This document shows positions 48,354 to 57,318 of a DNA stretch of 64,000 nucleotides, piece after piece (the stretch's first letter is position 1; the number at the start of each line of letters is the position of its first letter). The notes under the pieces were generated by a model. The model was not told where the DNA came from. It worked only from the letters and a program-made list of their open reading frames with translations, and ran no database searches. The stretch is taken from positions 450,104-514,103 of the forward strand of contig JAUIEK010000001.1 in the NCBI GenBank assembly GCA_030428865.1, in the 5' to 3' direction. Made by a program: the position numbers and the translations under genes. This stretch comes from Bacteroidia bacterium. Its GTDB lineage: Bacteria > Bacteroidota > Bacteroidia > Flavobacteriales > Flavobacteriaceae.

Positions 48354-49954
48354 TATTTGTTGTTCACCAAGGTCATCAAATCTACATCATTTCCTAATAA
48401 AATTTCATTAGGGTTTATTCTTCCTTTTTGAGAATCATTTTCTAGTTTTAAAACGCCTCTAGGGCAAACAGCAGAACAGACTCCGCAGCCAACACAACTA
48501 GAACGAACAATATTTTCTCCTTTTTGCGCATAAGCTCTAACGTCAATTCCCATTTCACAATACGTAGAACAATTTCCGCAAGAAATACATTGCCCGCCAT
48601 TTGTGGTAATTCTAAATTTAGAAAACAATCGTTGTTGAAACCCTAGAATTGCTGCCATTGGGCACCCAAACCTACACCACACTCGATTGCCAAGTATTGG
48701 ATAAAAACCAGTTCCTATAACGCCAGAAAAAATAGCTCCAATATAAACTCCGTAAGCAGAACGTAACTCCCAAGAAGGAATGTAAAAAATATGATTGGTT
48801 GTTCCTGTAAAATGAAGAGTAACTAGTAGGGTGATAGTAACAAAATATCCAATAGCGCCATATTTTGCATCCTTGCCAAATTCTTTTCTTTTAAAAATTA
48901 TTGTCCAGGCAAAAATTGCAGATAGAATTATAATAACAAGACTTATAAATAAACCTTTTGTTAGCCAATAATTTTTAGAATCATCACCCAAATAGCTGTA
49001 AATAACAGCTACGGTCATTATAATGGAAAATACCATAACTGTATGAATAAGCCATCGCTCAATTTTCCATGCTTTTATGCTTTTATTACTAAGTTGTCTA
49101 AAGGAGTCGCCAGCAGTTTCTGCCAATCCACCACAACCACAGACCCAGGAACAATACCAACGTTTTCCGTATTTGTAGGTAAGAATAGGAGAGATGATAA
49201 AAATGGAAACAACACCAAAGATTAACATTCCTATACCAAGAGTTCCTGAAGAGATGAAACTATCAACAGACCAACCATCAAACAGATAATAATTTAATGG
49301 CCACATGCTTTTTAAATCATAATAAGGCAAATTGTATTGAGGTTGTTCGTTTAACCTAGCCATAAATTCAGGAATCAAATAAGCAAAGCCCAATTGAAAA
49401 AACATAACGGATATCGTTCGTAATTGTTGGTAACGATTATGCCGATATTTTAGTAAAAATTTATATCCAAAAATTAAAATAGCAAGCGTATACAATGTGC
49501 CATAAACAAACCATTGACTTGCAGGTTTCCCTTTGAGTAAAAAACTTAATGGATCAAATAAAGCAATGAGTCCTGTATTTGGTGCGCCGTTAACTCCTTG
49601 CCCTAATAGTTCTTCAAAAAAATATAAAACGATATAAAACCCTGTAAGCATTATGCCAGCAGCCCATCCTAAAATGCCACGAGAAGAAATGCTATAAAAC
49701 CAAACTTTATCGTTTTTAATACCTTCTAGTTTTTTGCTGTATAAATCATTTGCAAATAGAATGACGCCCAGTGCAATAAAAAGTAAAGAACCAGTTAGCC
49801 AAATAGGATTACTGCCTAATGGTACGTTGAAAGCATAAAGAACAAAAACGAATAACCCAATCAAGCCAAAAGAAACCGCTATTTTCTGTTTGATAGAAAT
49901 ATGGCTAGAGTCTGGCTTTGCTACGGATAAACTGTGATTTATTTCTGATTTCAT
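48353..49954 (-). CDS. NapH/NosR-like 4Fe-4S membrane protein
   Basis: 533 aa. About ten helices are interspersed with two cytosolic cysteine motifs, WYCSWVCGCGG and VWCRFGCPMAAILG, which recall the CxxxCP motifs of NosR, NapH and CcoG. The C-terminus is a two-cluster ferredoxin: CISCGNCSTYCEMG and CVGCGVCSAVCPRG. Such proteins pass electrons between quinol or flavoprotein and a membrane or periplasmic acceptor. It overlaps the oxidoreductase gene by 4 bp and is coupled to three glycosyltransferase genes. No nap or nos genes are nearby, so the role is unassigned. Confidence 0.85.
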   Translation of the reverse strand: MKSEINHSLSVAKPDSSHISIKQKIAVSFGLIGLFVFVLYAFNVPLGSNPIWLTGSLLFIALGVILFANDLYSKKLEGIKNDKVWFYSISSRGILGWAAGIMLTGFYIVLYFFEELLGQGVNGAPNTGLIALFDPLSFLLKGKPASQWFVYGTLYTLAILIFGYKFLLKYRHNRYQQLRTISVMFFQLGFAYLIPEFMARLNEQPQYNLPYYDLKSMWPLNYYLFDGWSVDSFISSGTLGIGMLIFGVVSIFIISPILTYKYGKRWYCSWVCGCGGLAETAGDSFRQLSNKSIKAWKIERWLIHTVMVFSIIMTVAVIYSYLGDDSKNYWLTKGLFISLVIIILSAIFAWTIIFKRKEFGKDAKYGAIGYFVTITLLVTLHFTGTTNHIFYIPSWELRSAYGVYIGAIFSGVIGTGFYPILGNRVWCRFGCPMAAILGFQQRLFSKFRITTNGGQCISCGNCSTYCEMGIDVRAYAQKGENIVRSSCVGCGVCSAVCPRGVLKLENDSQKGRINPNEILLGNDVDLMTLVNNK

Positions 49955-51261
49955 GCGTTTATCGTTTCTGATTGCTGATGATATGCTTCTCTAATTTCCT
50001 TTTCATATTTCTTGTAAAACTCAGGATCAAAATTAGCCTCGTGTAAACTTTCTATTACAAAATCAATTGTTTTTTCCTTAGTTAACCATCTGTTAAAAAC
50101 TTCATGACGCATTCGAATTCCAAATGCGTTTATTCCTAGAAATTTACGAGAGTTTTTATCATAAGCAATGGTTATACACTTTGTATCACTTTTATGTTTC
50201 CAATGAAAGTGTTGCTCATTTTCTTTTTTGTTTTTTTCACTAAAAACCCATCCATAAGTTTGGTACTCAATATCAAAAAACTTTGCTGAATTAAACCAAT
50301 TTCCAGGGTTGTATTGTATTCGATTTCCACATAATGTTTGAGCAAGTGTTTCTCCCATCATTCTACCTGTATACCAAACTGCTTCAATAGATTTTCTGTT
50401 GCCAATAGCTTCTCTTTGCTCAGCACAATCTCCAATAGCATATACATCTTTTACAGAAGTTTCTAAATATCGATTTACTAATACTCCTTTATCGGTTTCT
50501 ATGCTAGAACCTTTTAAAAAATTAATATTAGGCGATACACCGGCTGTCAATCCAACTAAATCGCATTCAATTTCTTCTCCTGTTTCGGCAATTATAACGG
50601 ATTTAGCTCTTCCATTTTCATCTGATCTAATTTCCTTTAAATTAGCATTTAAACGTAAATCGATTCCATGATTTTGAATATGGCGAGTAATCATTTCACT
50701 TTCGCCTACGGGTAGTACACTGTTCCAAAAACTTGATTCTCTAACCAAGAAAGTAACAGGAATATTTCTAGAGTGTAACATTTCTGCCAGTTCAACACCG
50801 ATAAGTCCGCCACCTATAATAACAGCTCTTTTACAAACAGCATTATTAGGAGCTAATTCTTCTAATTTTTCTAAATCTTGCTTATGATATAATCCTAAAA
50901 CACCTTCTAGATCTTGACCAGGCCATCCAAATTTATTTGGTTTAGACCCTGTGGCAATAACTAGTTTATCGTAAGTCATATTCGTGTTGTCATCAAAAAA
51001 TAGTTGCTTGTTTTCGGTGTCAATTTTTTTTACATGACCTTTTTTTAAATTGATTTTGTTCTTTTCCCAAAACCAATTTTCATAAGGTTGCGTATGTTCA
51101 AATTTCATATGCCCCATATATACGTACATCAGTGCTGTACGAGAGAAGAAATAATCAGTTTCATCAGAAATCAGTGTGATTTTTTTATCCGATTTTTTCC
51201 TAATATGCCTGGCAAGTGTAACACCCGAAACGCCGTTTCCAATAATTACAATATGCTCCAT
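49951..51261 (-). CDS. NAD(P)/FAD-dependent oxidoreductase
   Basis: 436 aa pyridine nucleotide-disulfide oxidoreductase fold. FAD motif IVIIGNGVSGVTLARHIR, NAD motif AVIIGGGLIGVELAEML, and VYAIGDCAEQ. No redox-active CxxxxC pair, as in ferredoxin or rubredoxin reductases and NirB-like enzymes. The C-terminus has an extra domain of ~90 residues. First gene of the operon; it likely delivers NAD(P)H electrons to the adjoining Fe-S membrane protein (inference). Confidence 0.88.
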   Translation of the reverse strand: MEHIVIIGNGVSGVTLARHIRKKSDKKITLISDETDYFFSRTALMYVYMGHMKFEHTQPYENWFWEKNKINLKKGHVKKIDTENKQLFFDDNTNMTYDKLVIATGSKPNKFGWPGQDLEGVLGLYHKQDLEKLEELAPNNAVCKRAVIIGGGLIGVELAEMLHSRNIPVTFLVRESSFWNSVLPVGESEMITRHIQNHGIDLRLNANLKEIRSDENGRAKSVIIAETGEEIECDLVGLTAGVSPNINFLKGSSIETDKGVLVNRYLETSVKDVYAIGDCAEQREAIGNRKSIEAVWYTGRMMGETLAQTLCGNRIQYNPGNWFNSAKFFDIEYQTYGWVFSEKNKKENEQHFHWKHKSDTKCITIAYDKNSRKFLGINAFGIRMRHEVFNRWLTKEKTIDFVIESLHEANFDPEFYKKYEKEIREAYHQQSETINA

Positions 51262-51367
51262 TTATTGATGATTAGTTGGTGTTTCTGTCGAAGTTAATCA
51301 AAAAACTTAACAAGAACGATTTATTTTTATAGGGTAATAGTAAAAATAAAATCAGAAATTCGTAGAA

Positions 51368-52366
51368 ATGAATCTAAGAACAACAATTATCTTTTCTGCT
51401 TTTTGTTTGCTAAGTAATTTTTTAATTGCTCAAAAAATTAACGGAATCAGTTTTGTTTCTTCTAAAGACAGCATTAATTTTTATCATGTTAAGCCAGTTA
51501 AAGAAGTAAATGCGAATTATGCGGCTTTAATTCCTTATGGATTTATTGAAAATATTGATAATCCTGTTCTTCATTTTAATGATAATAGACAGTGGTTTGG
51601 AGAGCGTGAAAAAGGTATTAGACAATACGCCACTGCCTTTCGAAAAGAAGGAATTAAGTTAATGATAAAGCCTCAAATTTGGATTTCTCACGGGCAATAT
51701 ACAGGGCTTTTAAAAATGCAAACAGAAAAAGATTGGCAAACTTTAGAGCAATCGTATGAAAATTTTATTTTGATGTTTGCTAAAACTGCACAAGCTATTA
51801 ATGCAGATGTTTTTTGTATTGGAACAGAGCTAGAAAAGTTTGTTACTATAAGACCATTTTTTTGGCAAACGCTAATTGTAAAAGTTAGAAAAGTTTTTAA
51901 AGGAAAAATTACATACGCAGCTAATTGGGATGAGTATCAAAAAGTAATTTTTTGGAATCAATTAGATTTTATTGGGGTTAACGCCTATTTTCCAGTTTCA
52001 GATAAAAAAACACCATCTGTTTCCGATTTTCAGCTTGGTTGGAAATCTCATAAAAATAGAATCAGAAAAATATACAATCTCTATAAAAAACCGATTTTAT
52101 TTACAGAATTTGGTTACAGAAGTGTAGATTTTACGGGTAAAAAGCCTTGGGATTCAACACGTATACTGTCTTCTGTTAATCTAGAGGCACAGCGTAATGG
52201 ATTGCAAGCGATTTATAATGAATTTTGGAAAGAAAATTGGTTTGCAGGTGGATTTTTATGGAAATGGTTTCATAAACATAATTCTGTTGGCGGATTAGAG
52301 AACAATCGTTTTACTCCACAAAACAAACCTTCAGAACAAGTACTTAAAGAATTGTATGGTAATTAA
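51368..52366 (+). CDS. secreted GH113-like glycoside hydrolase
   Basis: 332 aa with signal (NLRTTIIFSAFCLLSNFLIAQ). TIM-barrel protein with a proposed acid/base in CIGTELEKF and nucleophile in LFTEFGYRS, plus KPQIWISHGQY. This is the layout of GH113 beta-mannanases. It is transcribed away from the redox/glycosyltransferase operon and could trim the glycan that operon makes. Convergent 4-bp overlap with the sterol desaturase-family gene. Confidence 0.78.
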   Translation: MNLRTTIIFSAFCLLSNFLIAQKINGISFVSSKDSINFYHVKPVKEVNANYAALIPYGFIENIDNPVLHFNDNRQWFGEREKGIRQYATAFRKEGIKLMIKPQIWISHGQYTGLLKMQTEKDWQTLEQSYENFILMFAKTAQAINADVFCIGTELEKFVTIRPFFWQTLIVKVRKVFKGKITYAANWDEYQKVIFWNQLDFIGVNAYFPVSDKKTPSVSDFQLGWKSHKNRIRKIYNLYKKPILFTEFGYRSVDFTGKKPWDSTRILSSVNLEAQRNGLQAIYNEFWKENWFAGGFLWKWFHKHNSVGGLENNRFTPQNKPSEQVLKELYGN

Positions 52367-53232
52367 TTTTTTTTGCTAAGAGGATACAATTCTTGATTTA
52401 AAAAATCTGAAGGAAAATTTTCATCATTTTTAAAGCCTAGTTCAATATCACGACCATTAGATGGAATATAATCCGTTTTAAAAAGATAATCCCAAATGCT
52501 TAATGTTAATCCAAAATTTACCCCATGTTTATTTGGTAGCTTTTTGCTATGATGCCAGATATGCATTTGCGGATTATTAAAAAGATATTTAAAAACCCCT
52601 AATGGAATAGAAATATTGCTGTGATTAAAATGACCAAAAGCCAATGTAAATAGATGAACAATTAAAAAATCATCAATACCAAATCCAATTAATGCTAAAG
52701 GAATGTATTCTAGGCTTCTGTACACAATTGTTTCCATCCAATGATAGCGTAAGTGAGCTGCAAATCCCATTTCTTTTACAGAATGATGAACTTTGTGAAA
52801 ATTCCATAAAAACGGAATTTTATGCAAAAGCCGATGTATAAAGTATTGAATAAAATCTCTAACTAAAAACAGAATTAACAACTGACTCCAATAAGGAAAA
52901 CTTTGAATTTGAAAAAAAGCTAGATTATCAATTCCTACTGATTTTAGTCCATCATTAAAGAATTCTACAGCCACATTTGAAACGGCATTATAGCCAATTA
53001 ATGAAAACAAGAAAAAGTTGAAAAACATGTAAAATGCATCTAGCCAAAAATCTTTACGAATTTTACCTTGATTTTTTCGCCAAGGAATGGCAATCTCTAA
53101 GCTCCAAAAAAATAAGGAAATTCCGATTAGCCAATAGAAATAATTCCCCCAATGAGGATGTAAAATTTCATTGACTAAATAATTAAAATAGTCAGAAAAA
53201 GAATCTTGTATAATGTTTATGTATTTATCCAA
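52363..53232 (-). CDS. sterol desaturase/fatty acid hydroxylase family protein
   Basis: 289 aa integral membrane di-iron oxygenase. Histidine boxes: HRLLH, HKVHHS, HWMET plus HFNHSNI, and HIWHHS, between several helices. The start is TTG at 53232, as no in-frame ATG occurs before the first helix and the preceding stop is close (53245). It lies 12 bp after arsM in the same direction, so it probably modifies the lipid or alkyl part of an arsenolipid or another lipid made with the cluster (inference). Confidence 0.88.
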   Translation of the reverse strand: MDKYINIIQDSFSDYFNYLVNEILHPHWGNYFYWLIGISLFFWSLEIAIPWRKNQGKIRKDFWLDAFYMFFNFFLFSLIGYNAVSNVAVEFFNDGLKSVGIDNLAFFQIQSFPYWSQLLILFLVRDFIQYFIHRLLHKIPFLWNFHKVHHSVKEMGFAAHLRYHWMETIVYRSLEYIPLALIGFGIDDFLIVHLFTLAFGHFNHSNISIPLGVFKYLFNNPQMHIWHHSKKLPNKHGVNFGLTLSIWDYLFKTDYIPSNGRDIELGFKNDENFPSDFLNQELYPLSKKN

Positions 53233-53244
53233 ATACTTTTTATT

Positions 53245-54213
53245 TTAACAACATCCGCCACCATCATAATGATAGGTAGATTTAGAAATATAAATATCGT
53301 TTCTGCCTAAGTTGGTTAATGCTTTCGCTGTTTTATCACAAATGGCTAACGGCTGATTTTTTAATAAAACATGCCCTTTTTTGTCATCAAGATACTCGTC
53401 TTCACCAAAGTAAATAGCTGATTTACCTGTAAATACGCAAGGTCCATCTTCTGGCATTGGATCTTTAATAGCAGCTACTTCAATTGACTCAATGTAAATC
53501 AATTCGTTGGTGTCGTAATTTTTTGGGTCTAATACTCGATAAGGTTTTCTCGCTCTAATTTCGATAGTTCCAAAACCAGCATCTGTTAACATCTTTACAT
53601 ATTCGTTAATTGGTATGCTTCCGCTTAAACATAAGGCACGTAGCCGTTCGTCATTTCGTAAATTATTACTCATAGGTTGCTCGCAAGTAGGATCACTCAT
53701 TACCAAACGCCCGTGAGGTTTTAAAACACGATACATTTCTGCAATCGCTTTTCTCAAATCTTCTTCTTTAAAGATATTAAACAAGCAATTTTGAGCAGCC
53801 ACCTCAATAGAACTATCTTCAACAGGTAGATTTAAAGCATCGCCTTTTCTTAAATCTATAAAAGATGGATCAAACCAATCATTTTGCGCTTTAGCTTCTA
53901 AAAAATTGTTTTTTGAGGCTTCTAACATTTCATCCACAATATCTACTCCAATTACGCCATGTGCTTGACGAGAGAAATAGGAGAATTGTAATAACTCCAT
54001 TCCGCCGCCAACACCAACATATAAAACTTTAGGATTGTTGATTAAATCACTTGCGTGAACGGTGCTTCCGCATCCGTAATTCATCTCCTGCATTATTTTT
54101 GGGATTTTCAACCCAGGTAATTCCCAAATAGGATTTGTTGTACAGCATAGTCCAACATCTGGCGTTAATGCTGCTTCTTTATAAATATCTTTGGTGGTTT
54201 CTAAATAACTCAT
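53245..54213 (-). CDS. arsM: arsenite methyltransferase of arsenosugar synthesis (ArsM)
   Basis: 322 aa SAM methyltransferase. GLCCTTNPIWELPG, the MNYGCGSTVHASDL segment, VGVGGGMELLQFSYFS (SAM site) and VAAQNCLFNIF give the cysteines expected to hold As(III). The C-terminus ends GGGCC. This form is the ArsM of Bacteroidetes arsenosugar clusters and methylates arsenite to dimethylarsenite for ArsS. ATGA overlap with the upstream phosphorylase gene. Confidence 0.93.
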   Translation of the reverse strand: MSYLETTKDIYKEAALTPDVGLCCTTNPIWELPGLKIPKIMQEMNYGCGSTVHASDLINNPKVLYVGVGGGMELLQFSYFSRQAHGVIGVDIVDEMLEASKNNFLEAKAQNDWFDPSFIDLRKGDALNLPVEDSSIEVAAQNCLFNIFKEEDLRKAIAEMYRVLKPHGRLVMSDPTCEQPMSNNLRNDERLRALCLSGSIPINEYVKMLTDAGFGTIEIRARKPYRVLDPKNYDTNELIYIESIEVAAIKDPMPEDGPCVFTGKSAIYFGEDEYLDDKKGHVLLKNQPLAICDKTAKALTNLGRNDIYISKSTYHYDGGGCC

Positions 54214-55025
54214 AAAGTTTTAATCAGTTCTTTAAATAACAAAATCATTTTAGGTTCTGCCTCTCCTGCTATTTGAATAATCTCTTGAATGTTTACAGGA
54301 GCTAAGTTTTTTGGATCGCACTCATCTGTTAAAACAGATATGGCAGCACAAGGTAAACCCAGATGTTTGGCAACAATTACCTCAGGTATTGTACTCATTC
54401 CAACAGCATCAGCTTCTAAGATTTGCAACATTCTGTATTCTGCTCGTGTTTCTAATTGTGGCCCCAAAACGCCAGCATAAACACCTTCGTGAATAGTTAT
54501 GTCGTTACTGTTTGCAATTGTTTTCAAAATTGAATTTAATTTTTTAGAATAAGGTTCTAGCATGTCTGCAAATCGATCTCCAAAACGATCAACTTCGGCA
54601 AAGGCTAGAGGAGAAGATCCTTGTAAGTTAAGATGATCTTCAATAAGCATTAAATCTCCTTTTTTATAAGTTAAATTTATTGCCCCTGCTGCATTTGAGA
54701 TTAAAAGTTTAGAAATACCCAGTTTGTGCATAACGCGTATGCCAAAAGTAACTTCCCAAGGAGAATAACCTTCATATAAATGAAAACGCCCTGACATAAC
54801 AACAACCTTTTTCCCCGATAAGTTGCCATAAATTAGCTTGCCTGAGTGAAACTCGACCGTTGCTTTTGGAAAATTAGGAATCTCAGCGTAGGAAATCTCT
54901 TTTTCAATAGTTATTTCATTTATTAATTTTCCAAGCCCAGTACCCAATACAATTCCAACTTTGGGTTTATTGAATCCTTTTGATAGAAGAAAATCGAAAG
55001 CATCTTTCAGTTGTTGTTCTTTCAT
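54210..55025 (-). CDS. purine-nucleoside phosphorylase (arsenosugar cluster)
   Basis: 271 aa, trimeric PNP type. GIVLGTGLGKLINEI, VVMSGRFHLYEGYSPWEVTFG, LLISNAAGAINLTYKKGDLM, LGPQLETRAEYRMLQ and VGMSTIPEVIVAKH are conserved. In this operon it would remove adenine from the dimethylarsinoyl-deoxyadenosine made by ArsS, leaving an arsenosugar phosphate; that role is inferred from context. It could equally serve purine salvage. Overlaps arsM by 4 bp and lies 3 bp after the glycosyltransferase gene. Confidence 0.93.
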   Translation of the reverse strand: MKEQQLKDAFDFLLSKGFNKPKVGIVLGTGLGKLINEITIEKEISYAEIPNFPKATVEFHSGKLIYGNLSGKKVVVMSGRFHLYEGYSPWEVTFGIRVMHKLGISKLLISNAAGAINLTYKKGDLMLIEDHLNLQGSSPLAFAEVDRFGDRFADMLEPYSKKLNSILKTIANSNDITIHEGVYAGVLGPQLETRAEYRMLQILEADAVGMSTIPEVIVAKHLGLPCAAISVLTDECDPKNLAPVNIQEIIQIAGEAEPKMILLFKELIKTL

Positions 55026-55028
55026 TTT

Positions 55029-55655
55029 TTATGGATTTGCTACTTCGTTTATAATCTTTTGAATGTGAGGGTTTTGTTTGTAAAAATCGGAATGCATTAA
55101 ATCTTCAAATGTGTCAATATCATTTAGCGGTTCTAACAAGCCTACAGTTTGATTTTTTAATTCTTGTAAAGTTACCTCTAATAATATAGATTGACTCCAA
55201 GGTTTGTTTTTAAAAATATACGGAATCATTTTGTTCATCCCTATTAAATAGTAACCGCCATCATGTGCAGGACCAAAAACAACATTGTTATTTTTTAGCT
55301 TCTCAAAACCTAAGTTGATAATCTTTTTGGAAATATCTGGTAGATCAGAACCAATTAAAATGATGTTCTTATAACCTTGATTAAAACCTCTTTGAAAAGC
55401 TTGTTGCATTTTCTCGCCCAAATTTTCTCCTTCTTGAATATATTTTTTGTCTCTTTCCCATTTAGATGGAGTAATCTTTTTAGAAAAATAGATGTGCCGA
55501 TCTACATTTATGTGCTTTGTTTCTTTTTCTGTGATGGCAACCAACTCATTATAGATAAGAAAAGCTTTTTTGTTGCCAATTGATTTGGCCAATCGTGTTT
55601 TTACTTTACCGAGTTGACTATTTTTTACAAAAACGATTAAAAGATTTTTATTCAA
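55029..55655 (-). CDS. arsenosugar biosynthesis glycosyltransferase (TIGR04282 type)
   Basis: 208 aa GT-A-like protein. NLLIVFVKNSQLGKVKTRLAKSIG, ILIGSDLPDIS, FGPAHDGGYYLIGM and the ending DIDTFEDL match the TIGR04282 family of arsenosugar clusters. The start is TTG at 55655; there is no ATG between the ParE stop (4 nt upstream) and the conserved block. Its translation is therefore likely coupled to that of the toxin gene. Confidence 0.9.
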   Translation of the reverse strand: MNKNLLIVFVKNSQLGKVKTRLAKSIGNKKAFLIYNELVAITEKETKHINVDRHIYFSKKITPSKWERDKKYIQEGENLGEKMQQAFQRGFNQGYKNIILIGSDLPDISKKIINLGFEKLKNNNVVFGPAHDGGYYLIGMNKMIPYIFKNKPWSQSILLEVTLQELKNQTVGLLEPLNDIDTFEDLMHSDFYKQNPHIQKIINEVANP

Positions 55656-55659
55656 AAGA

Positions 55660-55947
55660 TTATAAAATGTTATCTAAGCTTTGTTTTCCAATAATTGCCA
55701 TTATATCAACATTGTTATTATTTATTATAAAATAAATACTGTCAGATCCGCACACACAACGTCTGTATCCTTTTTTTATGTAATCAACCGCTTCAAATGA
55801 GAAAGGACGTTCGGCTATGCTATTAAAATGTTCAAAAAATGATTCAAAATATTTGTCGGCTTGAGCCATTCCAAATTTTTTAATACCGTATTGATGAATT
55901 CTAATTAAGTCGTTTTTAGCTTCATTACTTAATCTGTATTTAGTCAT
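55660..55947 (-). CDS. parE: RelE/ParE family toxin
   Basis: 95 aa. YRLSNEAKNDLIRIHQYGIKKFG, FNSIAERPF and YRRCVCGSDSIYFIINNNNVDIMAIIG follow the RelE/ParE toxin pattern. ParE toxins poison gyrase; the exact target here is not certain. It overlaps parD by 8 bp and ends 4 nt before the arsenosugar glycosyltransferase gene. Confidence 0.9.
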   Translation of the reverse strand: MTKYRLSNEAKNDLIRIHQYGIKKFGMAQADKYFESFFEHFNSIAERPFSFEAVDYIKKGYRRCVCGSDSIYFIINNNNVDIMAIIGKQSLDNIL

Positions 55948-56179
55948 TAAGTAAAGACTTAGATTGCATTAGTATTTCTTCTTTGCTGTCATTAGTAAAT
56001 CCACTACTTTCAGCTTTTTCTAGTTTAGACCTAATCCAATCAACTTGAACTTGCTGTTTTCTTGCTTGTCTTATTAAATCATTTATAAGTTCACTTTTAC
56101 TAGAGTATTCTTTATTGTTAACTTGAGTTTTAAGCCACTCATCGTTCGGTTTTGTAAATGTGATGCTTTGTCTTGCCAT
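55940..56179 (-). CDS. parD: ParD-like ribbon-helix-helix antitoxin
   Basis: 79 aa. The N-terminal ribbon-helix-helix part ARQSITFTKPNDEWLKTQV, then YSSKSELINDLIRQARKQ, is typical of ParD/CC2985-type antitoxins. The C-terminal acidic helix should wrap ParE. Antitoxin-first order is standard. The module sits between arsS and the glycosyltransferase gene of the arsenosugar cluster. Confidence 0.9.
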   Translation of the reverse strand: MARQSITFTKPNDEWLKTQVNNKEYSSKSELINDLIRQARKQQVQVDWIRSKLEKAESSGFTNDSKEEILMQSKSLLND

Positions 56180-56199
56180 TATATGTTACTTATGATTGA

Positions 56200-56211
56200 T
56201 GTAAATATACA
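56200..56211 (-). promoter_or_regulatory. candidate parDE promoter/operator
   Basis: TGTATATTTACA on the minus strand has TGTA/TACA palindromic arms and contains TATATTTA, a near-match to TAnnTTTG, about 20 nt before the parD ATG. A ParD repression site is plausible but the repeat is short. Confidence 0.3.
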
Positions 56212-56243
56212 CCAAATAAGAACCGATTGCAAATTTCTACTGC

Positions 56244-57296
56244 TTAAGCAACCACTCCTTGACAACTACTTCCTGCGCCTGCTGTGCATCCATAGCAGTG
56301 TTGATTAATAACAATATCTCTGTTTTGTAACAACTCTTCATTGTATTGAGATATGTGTTTTACGTTACTGTCTACTTTTAAATTTAGCATTTGATTAAAA
56401 TCGCAATCATACAAATAACCATCCCATCCTACAGAAATTGTATTGGTACACATTACATTTTCTAGTGTGCTGGCGTTAAAAGCATCTACCAATGCATACA
56501 TGTAGTCTTCATAATTTTCTGATGCAATTAAATAATCTAAAAACCGACTGATAGGTAGATTTGTAATTGCGAATAACTTATGAAATTGAATGCCAAAATC
56601 GTCTAGCAACGCTTTTTTAAAATCATTCTCTAAAGCAGTTTGATCTCCTGGTAAAAAAGCTCCTGAAGGATTATAAACCAAATCGAGCTGCAAATTACTG
56701 TTTGGCATTCCGTAACCTACAGCATTTAATTCTTTTAAAGCTTGGATTGATTTATTAAAAACACCGTTTCCTCTTTGCTTGTCTGTCTTTCCTTGCGTCC
56801 AATGCGGCATAGAACTAACAACATGAATGTTGTGTTTCTTAAAAAATGCTGGTAAATCAGCATATTTTTTATTTGCTTTAATAATGGTAAGATTAGACCG
56901 AACGATAAAATCTTTAACGCCAATTTTTGATGCTTCTTCTACAAACCAACGAAAATTAGGATTCATTTCTGGTGCTCCTCCTGTTATATCTAGTGTGTGA
57001 ACTTCTGTTTTTTTTAGCAAATCTAGGCAGGCTTTCATGGTTTCTTGAGTCATGATTTCTTTTCGGTCAGGTCCTGCATCAACATGGCAATGTGCACAAA
57101 CTTGATTACACATATAGCCTACATTAATTTGTAAAATTTCTAACTTTTTAGGTCTTAAAGAAAAGTTTTGAGCTTCTTTTATTTTTTCTTTAAAACTAGG
57201 CAGCTCTCCGTTTGCAAATATTCCGTTAGAGAGAAATTCAAGTTGTTTTTTAGTATTTGCTAAATCGTTATTACGTGCTAAAAGCGATTTTTTCAT
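56244..57296 (-). CDS. arsS: arsenosugar biosynthesis radical SAM protein ArsS
   Basis: 350 aa. The cluster motif is VGYMCNQVCAHCHVDAGPDR (CxxxCxxC), then DITGGAPEMNPNFRWF. The DUF3641-type C-terminus carries the cysteine-rich CYGCTAGAGSSCQG. ArsS attaches a 5'-deoxyadenosyl group to dimethylarsenite, the committed step to oxo-arsenosugars. It is 22 bp after the AhpD-like gene. Confidence 0.94.
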   Translation of the reverse strand: MKKSLLARNNDLANTKKQLEFLSNGIFANGELPSFKEKIKEAQNFSLRPKKLEILQINVGYMCNQVCAHCHVDAGPDRKEIMTQETMKACLDLLKKTEVHTLDITGGAPEMNPNFRWFVEEASKIGVKDFIVRSNLTIIKANKKYADLPAFFKKHNIHVVSSMPHWTQGKTDKQRGNGVFNKSIQALKELNAVGYGMPNSNLQLDLVYNPSGAFLPGDQTALENDFKKALLDDFGIQFHKLFAITNLPISRFLDYLIASENYEDYMYALVDAFNASTLENVMCTNTISVGWDGYLYDCDFNQMLNLKVDSNVKHISQYNEELLQNRDIVINQHCYGCTAGAGSSCQGVVA

Positions 57297-57318
57297 CTTA
57301 AAATTTAATCGATCAATC

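Noticed and set aside
55640..56260. Transposition target-site duplications around parDE
   Set aside because: I compared the flanks of the module by eye and found no direct or inverted repeat, so no mobile-element boundary is claimed.
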